Below, one piece after another: positions 29,604-40,623 of a stretch of DNA of 64,000 nucleotides (positions are counted from its first letter, which is position 1; each line of letters starts with the position of its first letter). A model generated the notes under the pieces. It ran no database searches and was not told where the DNA came from. It saw only the letters and a list, made by a program, of their open reading frames with translations. Location of the stretch: NCBI GenBank assembly GCA_001683735.1, contig LUGG01000005.1, positions 1,798,001-1,862,000 on the forward strand, written 5' to 3'. The stretch comes from Grifola frondosa. Lineage: Eukaryota > Basidiomycota > Agaricomycetes > Polyporales > Grifolaceae. Position numbers and translations under genes: made by a program.

Positions 29604-29948
29604 ATGGATTACTCTCTATATGAACATCCGCTATCTGAATCGTTCACAAGTGAAGAGATAGAGGCCGAAGGACAGGAGGGAGAGAGAGATGAAGAGGTAA
29701 ACAAGGATGAGGAAGAAGAATTGGAAGATGGGCTGTATGCGCCACCTCCTAAACCTATAGACCCAAGTCCAAAAGGCAAAAGGGCGTGGCAGAAAAAAGA
29801 AGGAAGCCGAAGAAAACCATTAGGGAAACTGAAGGCAAGAGACAAGGAGTCATTGCGAGTAATTATGTTGAAGAAGACTATGGCCAAGAAACTCAGGATG
29901 GATAAATGGCCGAAAACAGATGGGACCACCAGTAGCACATCAGGATAA
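29604..29948 (+). CDS. Small acidic-basic ORF before pol, E2
   Basis: 114 codons: an acidic N-terminal half (EEIEAEGQEGERDEEVN), a PPPKPIDPSPKGK linker and a basic C-terminal half. It is not in frame with pol, which starts at 30065, so it is either a separate product or the N-terminal part of Pol joined by splicing or frameshifting. No domain recognised. Confidence 0.4.
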   Translation: MDYSLYEHPLSESFTSEEIEAEGQEGERDEEVNKDEEEELEDGLYAPPPKPIDPSPKGKRAWQKKEGSRRKPLGKLKARDKESLRVIMLKKTMAKKLRMDKWPKTDGTTSSTSG

Positions 29949-30064
29949 TCGTCCGTAACTGACGTTAAACTAGACATATCTGGATCATAGTTTGGTGTAT
30001 TCCCACCCCCAGTTTTCAGAGCCCCATTTATTGTTATCTCAACCAGCCAACACTCAGTGAAGTC

Positions 30065-33000
30065 GTGAAGCAAGCCAAGGATACTAAAATGAGTTGTATA
30101 CCATCCATTAGTATCTCGCTTCCCGCAAACAGCGTAAAGTCACAGAATTACCTAGCAGAACACAGAATGACACAATCAATGGATTGTGCGAGCAATGCAG
30201 TATATGTATATAAGCCAGTGGACCGAAGGGTGAAACCAGTCCCCGGTGTCTTTCCAGAAGATGCACGTGTAAAACGATGCTTCCCGGAGAACCCGCTAGA
30301 CTCATTATCACAGCTACCTTTTAACCCACCAGACTTTGTACCCACAAAGAGACTGACTACAGAACGATTAGAGCAGATAAAGATAAATGAAGAAGGATTT
30401 CTATGGCCTGAAGAAGAAAAATTATTTAAGCATATAATTCAGATAAATGAAAGAGTTCTAGCCTTTGATGAAACTGAACGAGGAACATTTCGAGAAGATT
30501 ACTTTTCCCCTTATATAATTCCGGTAATACCACATGTACCATGGGTTGATAAGAATATCCCCATAGCACCAGGGATCCGAGATAAGGTGGTTAACTTATT
30601 ACGAGAAAAGATTGAAGCAGGAGTGTACGAGCGATGTCAATCATCTTATAGATCAAAATGGTTTTGTGTGTTGAAGAAAAATGGCAATTTAAGAATTGTC
30701 CATGATCTTCAACCACTTAATGCAATCACAATTCGAGATGCAGGTGTGCCCCCGATACTGGATGCATTTGTGGAACCATTTGCAGGAAGACAGTGTTATT
30801 CAGTGTTTGACTTATTCTGGGCCTTTGATGCCAGAAAAGTCGATATTACCAGCAGAGATATGACAGCATTTCTTTCACCACTTGGACTGTTACGAATTAC
30901 ATCAATGCCAATGGGCTTCACAAATTCTCCAGCAGAATTTCAAGCATGTATGACATTTGTATTACAAGAGGAAATTCCGCATATAGCAAATGTGTTTATT
31001 GATGACTTACCCATCAAAGGTCCTAACACAATATATCCGGATAAAGAAGGAAATCCAGAAGTTCTATCACAAAATCCTGGTATTCGAAGATTCATATGGG
31101 AACATGCGCTAGATGTTCATAGGATAATGCATAGAGTTGGTCAAGCTGGACTTACATTTTCTGGACCCAAGTCCCAAATTTGTAAGCCACAAGTAGTAAT
31201 TGTTGGACAGAAATGTACACCGGAAGGAAGAATGCCAGAAGATGATAAAGTATGCAAGATACAGAACTGGCCCACTCCTCGCTCAATTAAGGAAGTCAGA
31301 GGATTCATGGGATTATGTGGAACAGTTCGAATTTGGATAGAGAATTATTCTGAACAAATTCGGCCAATGAAAGAATTAACTTTTAAAGGAGCCGAATTTT
31401 CATGGGATTTACGTAGGCAAGCATCTTTCGATACTCTTAAAGAATTGATATCATCAGCACCTGCCCTTCGTCCAATTAACTATCAGTCAGAGAATCCAAT
31501 TATCTTATCAGTAGACTCTAGCAAGTATGCTGTTGGATTTATTCTCTCACAAATTGATAATGATGGAAAGAAGAGGCCAGCTCGATATGGTTCTTTACCA
31601 ATGAAGGAAACAGAGTCAAATTACAGTCAGCCAAAGTTAGAGCTTTATGGTTTATATAGGGCATTGAGGCATTTCAGACTATACTTGGTAGGTGTGAAGA
31701 ACCTCCATGTTGAAGTCGATGCAAAATACATCAAAGGAATGCTAAATGAACCCGACTTGCAGCCTAATGCGACCATTAACCGTTGGATTCAGGGAATCCT
31801 TCTGTTTGACTTTAAATTGATTCACGTGCCAGCAGCACAACATAAGGGACCAGATGCCTTATCACGAAGAGCACTAGGAGAAGGAGAAATAATCGAAGGA
31901 GACGATGATGAATGGTTAGACAATATTGCTTTGTTTGTCAGGCTTTTGCAACCAGAACAGGGTAAGAAAACCTATGGACCATTTCCAGAGACAATTGAAC
32001 CAGACACAAGAGTGTTTATTTCAACTACAACATCTCAGGATATTTCTCTTCGACAAATCAGAGATTTCTTGGCTACTCTGGAAATGCCTAGCTTTCCCAA
32101 CCCAGCTGCAAAATTGCGATTTGCTAGAAGATGCAAGCATTATTTCGTGAAAGAGAATATGATGTTCAGGAGACAGAAGAATGGAATACCCACACGTGTA
32201 GTGTTAGAAGCCAATGAGAGAATTGCAATTCTCAAGCAAGCACATGATGAACTAGGACACCGAGGAGAGTATGCTACCTTTGAAACTGTACGATTACGCT
32301 TCTTTTGGCCATTTTATCGGGCAGATGTGCATCACCATGTGCAATCATGTAAAGAATGCCAAATGCGAAGCATTCGGAAGGTAGCAATCCCTCTTCGAAT
32401 CTCCGCACCAGCCACCTTATTTACCAAAGTCTATATGGACATAATGTTTATGCCCACAGCTGGTAAAAAGACATGTATAGTGGCTTGTCGAGATGACTTG
32501 TCAGGGTAACAGAAGCACGAGCCTTGAATAGTACATCCTCAGAATCAGTAGCAAAGTTTTTCTGGGAACAGATAGTCTGTAGATATGGGCCACAGGTCAA
32601 GTTACCACAGATAATGGACCTGAGACCAAAGGGGCATTTGAGAAATTAGTTCTCAAATATGGTATTCCTCATGTACGAATATCTGCCTATAATTCTCGAG
32701 CTAATGGAGTAGTTGAACGAGGACATTTCATTCTGAGGGAAGCATTGGTTAAAGCCTGTGAAGGAAGAATATCCCAATGGCCAGATCTCTTGTCACATGC
32801 TTTATTTGCAGATCGTGTTACCACAAGACGAGCCACAGGATTCAGTCCTTACTATCTATTACATGGAGTCCATCCAGTATTTCCAATGGATTTGCGAGAA
32901 GCCACCTTTCTGGTAGAAGGATTTCATAAAGACATGTCTCATTCAGACCTTCTAGCCTTGCGAATACGGCAACTAGAACGTAGACCAGAAGATATAGCCC

Positions 33001-33514
33001 GAGCTGCAAAAGCTCTAGCCAAATCACGGTTGACTTCCAAGGAGCAATTTGAAAAGAAATTTGCTCACCGATTATTTCGAGAATCATATTCACCAGGAGA
33101 CCTAGTTCTTAAGCGAAACTCAGCTATTGAGCAAGAAATGAATAGAAAACATAAACCAAGATATCTAGGACCATATGAGGTTGTAAGAAGAACACGAGGA
33201 GGAGCATATGTCTTGAAGGAGCTAAATGGAGATATATTAGAGAGAATGTAGCTGCATTCAGGCTTCTGCAATACCATCCATCAGACGATGACCTGGAAAG
33301 TTTGGCAGATGAGCCAGAATTTATGCAGTACCCGATAATGCAGGAGATAGAACAGGAAGATATGGAAACATGGAATGATAATGAGCAAATTATGTCTATA
33401 GATAATGAACCAGACTTGAATGAGATCGGGAACCAGTCAGTCAGCGAACCAGAAGTCATAGATAGAAAGGGAGAAGTTAAGAAAGAAAATTTACGACTGG
33501 GGACAGTCGAGTAA
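30065..33514 (+). pseudogene. E2 Pol: RT, RNase H and integrase, with frameshifts
   Basis: Reverse transcriptase is complete: WFCVLKKNGNLRIVHDLQPLN (~30660), FDLFWAFDARKV, SMPMGFTNSPAEFQ and the catalytic box as FIDDL (30995-31009) where most Gypsy RTs have YLDD. RNase H follows (SVDSSKYAVGF ~31507; LELYGLYRALRHF ~31640; VDAKY). Integrase has its HHCC zinc module (HDELGHRG...HHHVQSCKEC, ~32245-32360) and the first acidic residue in VYMDIMF (~32430). Frame breaks near 32507 and 32597 interrupt the catalytic core; the third acidic residue lies in NGVVERGHF (~32704-32730). Another break near 33240 precedes an acidic tail ending at 33514. Confidence 0.85.
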
Positions 33515-33526
33515 CTGTGGGGCGGA
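33513..33526 (+). other. E2 3' polypurine tract
   Basis: AACTGTGGGGCGGA directly abuts the 3' LTR and is shared with E3 (63597-63610). Confidence 0.7.
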
Positions 33527-35547
33527 TGTCACGCACCAAATGTGTTTGGTACCTGGACATGGCAAAATAACATCAATTTTGCACATTCTGTCATCAGTAA
33601 ATGATATGGCATGGGACATCAAATCGGGAATATGGTCACGTGCTTATACTCATAAATAAAGCATAATTCTGTTCGGCTATTTCCAGGCATTCTTGTTCCC
33701 GTCCATCACCATCATGCAGGCAATTTTGTACCCTTGTGATACTCAGGTTCCTTACTATCGGGTGCATCGACAGACTCATAAACATATCCTCATCCTCGAT
33801 CCAGTCCAGGATCATCTTATCCCAATCTATTTTTCTGGTCCCCTTCGTCTTTTGGGACCCAACATCGAGTTTACAGGACGAATCACCCGCATCCTTCAAT
33901 TTCAGGAGACTCGAGTCATTGTTGCTGTGGAGCATTACACAGGCACCCAGGAAGTTGCAGTGGGCATTCCCTATTCCATTCTAGCCATGTTTGAATGGTT
34001 GGATGCATGGATCATTTGGAACATTGCTCATCGCAGAGGAATGTTGAAGCCGAACAGCGATATAGTCGAATTGCCGAAGAACATGCTGCAAGCAGGAGAT
34101 GCGAGACTGATGGATGACTTTCTACTGATCTATGAGGGACATGGATGGCAGAATTAGGTCACATGACAATGTATCCATTTTCCCACCAATCAGCACTCAG
34201 CTCACATTATTTCAAGTCAAAATATGCATTTTTTGTTAATGACATTACATAAGAATGATTATAAGAAGGACCTACATGACTTGAGAAGTTACAATGGAAG
34301 GACCTAGACAAGGCCCAGACCAGTCTACATGTTCTAGCTAAGTCCAGAATGGCCTAGCCCTTGTCAGAAACTCAATACGACCTAGGCTTGTCAAAAGACA
34401 CCCTTAAATTTGGAGTGTTATCAGTTGTAACCCCATTTTGCAAGCCCGGACAGGTCCAGATCAATCACATGACCACCTGGATCATGAGCCCAGACCATCT
34501 AGACAAGGCCTAGATGTGGAGATAAGGAGAAAAGTAGGAGATATAAATAGAATTGAAAGATTTAGTGTAGAAATAAGCTTAGTTAGGAAAACTTTGTACT
34601 GAATTCGTAGTTTTGATACTTTTGTAACATAGTTTAGAATGTTCCATGACTAAGACATGATCAGATGACCTCAGATGAACTCTGATTTGTCAGCACTAAT
34701 TCAGAAAAGCCAAGTCAGGACCAATCAGGATTGACCTGGATAATCATGATCAGTCGTGATTAGTCAGGATTTGAGGTGGATTAGTAAGGCAACCCAGAAA
34801 TGAGTCAGGGGGAGTCAGAGTGAGTCATTTCCATGGAATGTTCTGGAATTTCCTCAGGGTATAAAAGCAGGCCAAACTGCCCCCTGAGAGCAATATAGTT
34901 TTTATCCACTTTCACCCCAGACATCTGTGTGCCCTCTCCTTCTTTGTGAATTTCACCTTGGATTGTCACCTGACCAGACTGAGCTCTGGTAGTACAAGTC
35001 CAAGAAGAGTATCTCAAGGACCCTACAAGGAAAGTAGGATAGGTTGAGTACTCTGCAGTAGAATATTCTCAGTAGCAAGACAGCAGATTGCGGCGTAAGG
35101 AAAGTGCAAGTTTAAGTTCGAGACAAGAAGTTTCTTGGGCTGTTTGACTGTTCAGACAAGTGCTCTGAAAGTACAGACCCAGGCAGGAAGACTCAAGGAC
35201 CCTACAGGACAGTAGGCTAGGTTGAGCACTCTCACAAGACCAGGAATTGAAGTCGCAAGTGTTAGCAAGTAATATCCCTGACATTCATTTGGAATCTACG
35301 TACCTGAATCTTATATATTTAATAAATCTCGGATTTCCGGACTCGGCTGAGCCTCTGACCGGAAAAGTAGGAAAACCCGTCACGCTTGGTGCACATTGAA
35401 GTATTGAAGGCTTTTAAATTTCTTGCTGCTTATAATTCAGTTTTACTGAACCCCTTGCTTGAAAAATAAATCCTTTTGTGAACAAATTCTTGTGTTAGAA
35501 ATTTATTCTCAGACAGGAACTCTCACGTACGTCAATAACCCCTTACA
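33527..35547 (+). repeat. E2 3' LTR (LTR-A)
   Basis: Near-identical to 16383-18404. Observed differences include one A/G substitution in the encoded ORF and several single-base indels in homopolymers. It carries the same dual promoters, hairpin block and ORF. Confidence 0.9.
33714..34157 (+). CDS. LTR-encoded 147-residue protein, copy in E2 3' LTR
   Basis: Same protein as at 16570-17013 with a single residue change (Lys to Glu in GPNI-FTGR). From the 3' LTR its promoter would fire toward the host DNA as well as the ORF. Confidence 0.6.
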   Translation: MQAILYPCDTQVPYYRVHRQTHKHILILDPVQDHLIPIYFSGPLRLLGPNIEFTGRITRILQFQETRVIVAVEHYTGTQEVAVGIPYSILAMFEWLDAWIIWNIAHRRGMLKPNSDIVELPKNMLQAGDARLMDDFLLIYEGHGWQN

Positions 35548-35551
35548 CCGT

Positions 35552-36804
35552 CAACTGGACGAGTTCTTGGATGAGAACCTCCGAAAGGGGTATATCCGTC
35601 CGTCCAAAAGCCCTGTCGGTGCTGCATCTTCTTCGTAAAGAAAAAAGATGGATCTCTTTGACTCGTCCAGGACTATCGAAAGTTGAACGCAGTCAGATCA
35701 AGAACCGCTACCCACTTCCTCGTATCAGCTCCTTGATTGACCAACTGAAGGGCGCCAAATACTTTACCAAGTTGGACCTACGTTGGGGTACAACAACGTA
35801 CGGATCAAGGATGGTGATCAATGGAAAGCGGCTTTTAGGACGCACCGAGGTCTATTCGAGCCAACCGTCATGTTTTTCGGTCTTCATGGTTCTCCAGGCA
35901 CTTTTCAAGCGATGATGAACGAGATTCAAAAGATCTCATTCTCGAAGGACATGTGTGGTCTATCTTGATGACATCCTTATTTCACACCGACCTTCGTACT
36001 CACCGACGTATTACACCGAGGTACTTAAACGCCTGCGAGATAGAGACTTGTTTTAAACCGGAAAATGCTTGTCGAAGAGCTGTTATCGACTATCTCGGAA
36101 TGATCATTTCACAGAACTCCGTCTCGATGGATCCGAAAAAAGTCGAAGGAGTTCTCGATTGGCCAGCGCCCAAAACCGTTAAGGAAGTACAAGCCTTTCT
36201 AGGTTTCGCGAATTTCTACCGACGCTTCATTCAAAGCTTTGCAGACGTTTCCAAACCATTGAACGTTCTAACTCGAAAAGGCTTCAAATGGCAATGGGGA
36301 CAGGAACAGCAATATGCCTTCGAAACCCTAAAACGCGCATTTACCTCAGCGCCCATCCTTAAACTCCCCGATCTAGACCAGCCGTTCAGATTGGAGACGG
36401 ACGCTTCGGACTTTGCTACAGGTGCTGTTTTGGAGCAACGAGATGGGGAAGGAGCTTGGCACCCGGTCGCCTTTTATTCCAAAGGGCTTAACGAACACGA
36501 ACGCAACTATGAGATTTACGACAAGGAGTTGCTCGCAATTATTCGCGCCCTAGAAGAATATCGACACTACCTCGAAGGAGGTCCTCACCCTGTTGAGATC
36601 TGGTCGGACCACAAGAACCTAGAATATTTCCGTAAGGCCCAAGACCTCACACGCAGACAAGCTCGCTGGTCACTTTATCTTACCCGGTTCAACTTCACGA
36701 TTCATCATCGTCCGGGAAAGACTATGCAACGAGCTGATCCACTATCGCGTAGGACCGACCATGAAGAGGGGTCGCCTCGGATAACAGAGACAAGGTCGTG
36801 CTAA
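35552..36804 (+). pseudogene. E1 reverse transcriptase and RNase H, frameshifted
   Basis: Continuation of E1 pol after the E2 insertion. RT motifs appear in several frames: FVKKKDG near 35635, RKLN near 35680, KNRYPLPRI (35701), [24 protein letters not shown] (~35880) and VVYLDDIL (~35955, one frame off the following ORF). From 36080 one frame is open: DYLGMIIS, WPAPKTVKEVQAFLGFANFYRRFI, then RNase H with LETDASDFATGAVLEQ (~36390), YDKELLAIIRALEEYRHYL and WSDHKNLEYF. At least four frame changes lie in the RT part. Confidence 0.85.
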
Positions 36805-37710
36805 AGGCAGAGTATTTCCAAGCCCGTGCGATCTGGCCTGGTCATGCGTCTATCGTTCCTGACCAATCCCTACTCGACCGCATTCGCGAAGCTCTCACAC
36901 ACGATGAAATCGCAACTGAGCCGATTCAAAAAGCGATGGCTCATGGGCCCCGTGAACTCGCTGCCGGTCTACAAGACTGGAACGTGGACGACGGTCTATT
37001 GCTACATCGAGGAAAGGTCTACGTTCCGAAGGACGACGCTATTCACAAGGAAATCGTTCAGCTACACCATGATCATCCTACGCTGGTCATCCAGGACGCT
37101 GGAAGACGTACGAACTAGTCAGCCGTAACTATTGGTGGCCGGGGCTCTCAGTGTATGTCCGGAACTATGTTGACGGCTGTGATGCTTGTCAACGTAACAA
37201 AACATTTCCTCGACAACCGTACGGTCCCCTCCAGCCCAACGAAATTCTGGACCAACCCTGGGACATTACGACGGTCGACTTGATCACGGGCCTACCAGAA
37301 AGCAGTGAACACGATGCAATTATGGTGGTCGCCGATCGAATGACGAAACGAGCACGGTTCTTCCCCGTTCATGGTACGATCGACGCTCAAGAAGTCGCCG
37401 AGATATATTATCGAGAAATATGGTCACCACATGGATTGCCGAAGAAGATCATCTCGGACCGCGGAACTCAGTTCGCGTCGCGAGTATTTCAAGAGCTGTG
37501 CAAAATTCTTGAGATAACCTCCGCCATGTCCACTGCTTACCACCCAAAACCGACGGTCAAACGGAACGGATAAACCAGGAACTCGAACAGTATTTACGCA
37601 TTTACTGCAACTTCCACCAAGACGATTGGCACGATAAACTTATCGAAGCGGAATTCGCATACAATAACCAAGCTCATGAGTCACCCAAGGTTTCTCCATT
37701 CTATGCAGAT
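36798..37710 (+). pseudogene. E1 integrase core, frameshifted
   Basis: The zinc module is split: HHDHP at ~37067 is in one frame, and YVDGCDACQRNK (~37166-37200) follows after a shift. The catalytic core shows TTVDLITGLP (~37270), DRGTQFAS (~37460) and AYHPKP before another shift near 37550, after which the catalytic Glu region (TERINQELEQYLR in the restored frame) continues. This is the standard Gypsy integrase order. Confidence 0.8.
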
Positions 37711-38451
37711 TTGGGACGTCATCCACGGGCAATGCCAGATCTTGTTACAGCGGTACGACACCCAGACTTGGACACCTTGATGCGCGAACGTGAAGCTGCC
37801 CGAAAGGAATCGCAAGCAGCGCTGCAGCTCGCAGCAGACCGCATGAAACGCTATTACGATCGACACGTACAAGACACTCCCCAGTTCAAAGTTAGCGATT
37901 TAGTCTGGCTGGATGCTCGTAACATTCGTACAGAGCAACCAAGCAAAAAGCTGAGCGCGAAACGTCATGGACCGTTCGAAATTCTCGAACAAGTCTCGCC
38001 GCTTAACTTCAAGCTTAAACTTCCCCGAACCTGGCGCATCCACCCGGTCTTTCATGCTTCATTGTTGTCGACCCACAAAACAGATCAAATTCCAGGCAGG
38101 AAGCCGACAAAACCGCCTGCGGTCATCATCGAAGGAGAACCCGAGTACGAAGTTGAAAAGGTTCTCGATTCGCGGATGTTCCGTAACCGTCTTCAATACC
38201 TCGTGAAATGGGTAGGATACCCTGAGTCTGAAAACTCATGGGAACCCCGCTCCAATCTTGACAATGCCGCCAATCTCGTCGCTGATTTCCATCGTACACA
38301 CCCCTCTGCTCCACGACAAATCAGCCAAGTATTGATGAACAACATGCATTTTCAACCGTTAATCAACTATACTGTCGTCGATAAACCGTCAGGGATTTGG
38401 ACACGAGGCAAAATCGTCGGTTACGAAGCTCGTCCGGAGAAACTCGCCTGA
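37711..38451 (+). CDS. E1 integrase C-terminus with chromodomain
   Basis: Intact 246-codon open tail. It includes a helical KESQAALQLAADRMKRYYDRH segment, FKVSDLVWLDARNI, a GPF-type motif KRHGPFEIL (residues ~85-93), HPVFHASLL, and a chromodomain at residues ~146-197 (YEVEKVLDSR...YLVKWVGYPESENSWEP). Chromovirus chromodomains bind modified histone tails and steer integration into heterochromatin. The stop at 38449-38451 is directly followed by the polypurine tract. This part belongs to one Pol protein with the upstream fragments. Confidence 0.88.
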   Translation: MGRHPRAMPDLVTAVRHPDLDTLMREREAARKESQAALQLAADRMKRYYDRHVQDTPQFKVSDLVWLDARNIRTEQPSKKLSAKRHGPFEILEQVSPLNFKLKLPRTWRIHPVFHASLLSTHKTDQIPGRKPTKPPAVIIEGEPEYEVEKVLDSRMFRNRLQYLVKWVGYPESENSWEPRSNLDNAANLVADFHRTHPSAPRQISQVLMNNMHFQPLINYTVVDKPSGIWTRGKIVGYEARPEKLA

Positions 38452-38460
38452 AGAGGGGGT
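38450..38460 (+). other. E1 3' polypurine tract
   Basis: GAAGAGGGGGT overlaps the pol stop codon and lies two bases before the 3' LTR (38463). Confidence 0.7.
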
Positions 38461-38462
38461 AA

Positions 38463-38864
38463 TGTAACAAATTTCCTGATTTGGACATAGACGCCCAGTA
38501 GGCGCTGGGACGCGTCGCGTTGATCACTTGCAAGATCAGGTGACGGTTGAAGGAACGAGTGTCATATTGATGACACTGATTGGTGAGCGGATGAGTAAGG
38601 CAATATGGTGGGATAGTGGCCATACGTACGCAAATGGACTTTGTTATTTAAGTTTGAGTTTGCTACCTGGAACGTCAGCTCGTTCAACTTCGTTGAACAA
38701 TTGCTTTCATTGCCAGGTAAGCAACTTGTATATTAGTTGTACTTTAATACTAACTTCGTTGAACAATTGCTTTCATTGCCAGCTTTCGCCCAAACGAAAC
38801 CATTCGTACGAATCTCAACACCGGGAGTAAGCGTACTCTGCCGTGGTTTTGGTGATTCGTTACA
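38463..38864 (+). repeat. E1 3' LTR
   Basis: 402 bp, matching 12525-12921 with about six differences, nearly all single-base indels. It is followed by the AGCAT target duplication (38865-38869). Confidence 0.9.
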
Positions 38865-38869
38865 AGCAT

Positions 38870-40510
38870 GAGCGTCTTGGGCCGCCATTGCTGGTGTCAC
38901 TGTGCGGCTCCTGTTCTTCCGACCAGCGGCGGCAGGCCTTTCGGCAGAAGCGACACCGGGATCTGCTACTGTCAGATCGAGACCTTCGACTCTGACGCTA
39001 GACTGAGCTTCATGGCGATTATCAGTAGCAGCAGTGGAGGCTGCATGAGCTGTCGTACTTGAAGGCTCTGTAATGTCTTCGATATTTACCAGGATAGGGT
39101 TCGAATTATAATGTAACTCACGATGATTTGGGTCAGGATGATCGCAGCACATGATTGCCGTCTGCATCATTTGTGTCCTCCAAGTCGAGCAACCGCATGA
39201 TGTCGGCGACATCAGTGCTGTTGCTGTGGGAATCTGCTACCACCGCCGCAATGTTCTCCAACGGTTCGTCGGAAAAAACAAACTTGTCATACAAGTTGAA
39301 CAGGTCCTTGATAGATTTGGTGTGAGCCTTCCGGGTCAGAATCTCCTTGTAAGCATTGAAGTCGGCCTGGTAGTTGATGTGAGACTTCGATCCGACTTGT
39401 TTGAGTTCAGTATCAGGAGATACCAGAAAGCGTGCCTGACCAAATGGTTATTGTGTCAAGCGGTCGAAGCATGAGGCTGTTGAGTACACGTACCATGATA
39501 GCGGCAAAAGCGACAGCGCCAGGAGTGACTCGCGTGATGCCCCACAGTTGCACGTTCGTCCTGGGCTTTGCTTTGCTTTTGCTTGACAATGAGCTGGGTC
39601 CAAAGAATACCACCTTGAGAATCTGACAACGGTGTCAAGCTTGTGATTATAGAATCTGAGGAATGCTAAAAGCACACCTTAGGTAGTGGTGCGTACAAAA
39701 ACAAGTTTTTAATATCAACAACCAAATCAGAATAGAGTATGGGTGGGAAAACAGGGTATGTTGGATCTTCCGGATTCAATTTGAGAAGTGCTTGAAGCTG
39801 TGGGATGTCTGCGCGATTGTGCTCCATTTCGAACCACTTCGGATTGAGGTCAAAAATCATCCCTGCGCAGCCACGCAAGCGGTTTACATGCGAGGAGCAC
39901 ATGTTGTTGAGGCTTCGTCGAAACTAGGTCGAGATTAAACGAGAAAACTGACGAGGTGAAAAGTTACTTACCAATGTTCCGAAGTGACTATGGTTAGCCA
40001 TCATTTCATGAAGATGGTCCGGAACAATGGCATAGAGATCTGCAACTATACCTTCTTTTGTTGATAGCGCAGTCCGATAATGATCGCGATTGTCGGGTAA
40101 AACATTAGGACAAGGTTTCTTGAACACATCTGGAGGTACCCAAAGCTCTTGTGTTGTCCCGAAACACCGTCCGAGCTTCTCAATCTCATCATCATGTACC
40201 GCAATCTCACCGGGAACATCTTTCTTGTGATGCCGTCCCTTCGTAGTGCTATTGAGCAGTGAGTGGTGTTCTGTTTTCAGCTCTCGAAGCTCAGTTTGCA
40301 ATTGTCCAATTTGGAGCTGAGCTTGTTTGAGAGCCTATGAATAATATATTGAGTCACTGTGGCACAAAAGAAATAACACACAGTTAGAAAACTCACATCC
40401 TCATAGTCCTCTTTTGTGGCACCATCACCGGGAATAGATATTACAATATCTTCATCTTCACTGCCGAAGAATTCCTCTCTATCACCTGAACCAGCAGCAG
40501 CTCCTAACAT
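38870..40510 (-). CDS. Second Plavaka gene (DUF6698-like), cut by E1
   Basis: Minus-strand multi-exon gene starting MLGAAAGSGDREEFFGSEDEDI at ATG 40510. Exons include QLQTELRELKTEHHSLL (coiled coil, ~40270-40320), a long exon EIEKLGRCFGTTQELWVPPDVF...TKEGIVADLYAIVPDHLHEMMANHSHFGTL (~39970-40200), RLRGCAGMIFDLNPKWFEME (~39830-39890), SKAKPRTNVQLWGITRVTPGAVAFAAIM (~39500-39575), LVSPDTELKQVGSKSHINYQADFNAYKEIL (~39340-39430) and a low-complexity tail. The LWGITRVTPG...FLVSPD pattern resembles fungal DUF6698 proteins (recalled, not searched). The last codons lie beyond E1 at 12478-12519. It sits head-to-tail with the transposase gene and may be a transposition accessory. Confidence 0.55.
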
Positions 40511-40623
40511 TTTTGCTACGAGAAAGATTAAGGATAAAGAACAACCTCTGAAGCATAACCAAGTAAGATCCAACACGAAATTGAACACCAACGAGATCAC
40601 ATGATTATTGTACAGCCGAATAA

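Larger units (their letters stand above)
16383..35547 (+). mobile_element. E2: giant (19.2-kb) Gypsy-type retrotransposon with central cargo
   Basis: LTRs of 2022 bp (16383-18404) and 2021 bp (33527-35547) differ at roughly seven sites, mostly 1-nt indels. The target duplication is CCGT (16379-16382, 35548-35551). Internal layout: tRNA-type primer site, gag, a 1077-codon ORF with CCHC knuckle and two retropepsin-like domains, ~6.5 kb of cargo (22730-29220; antisense exons plus a plus-strand gene), an internal TATA, two small ORFs, RT-RNase H-integrase, and a polypurine tract abutting the 3' LTR. Pol domain order is Gypsy-type. Gag and integrase carry frameshifts. Confidence 0.9.
12525..38864 (+). 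mobile_element. E1: chromodomain Gypsy (chromovirus) retrotransposon
   Basis: LTRs of 397 bp (12525-12921) and 402 bp (38463-38864) begin TGTAAC and end GTTACA, with a 5-bp target duplication AGCAT (12520-12524, 38865-38869). Internal order is gag with a CCHC knuckle, protease, RT, RNase H, integrase and a chromodomain, the Metaviridae/Gypsy order with the chromovirus C-terminal mark. E2 is inserted in the protease-RT linker, splitting E1 into 12525-16382 and 35552-38864 (7.2 kb in total). Several frameshifts interrupt gag and pol, so it is not autonomous as read. The LTRs differ at about six sites, mostly 1-nt indels. Confidence 0.9.

Noticed and set aside
16379..35551. 5-bp target duplication for E2
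   Set aside because: Bases outside CCGT do not match (C before versus C/A after in a different register). Only four bases duplicate, and frame restoration in E1 pol confirms CCGT.
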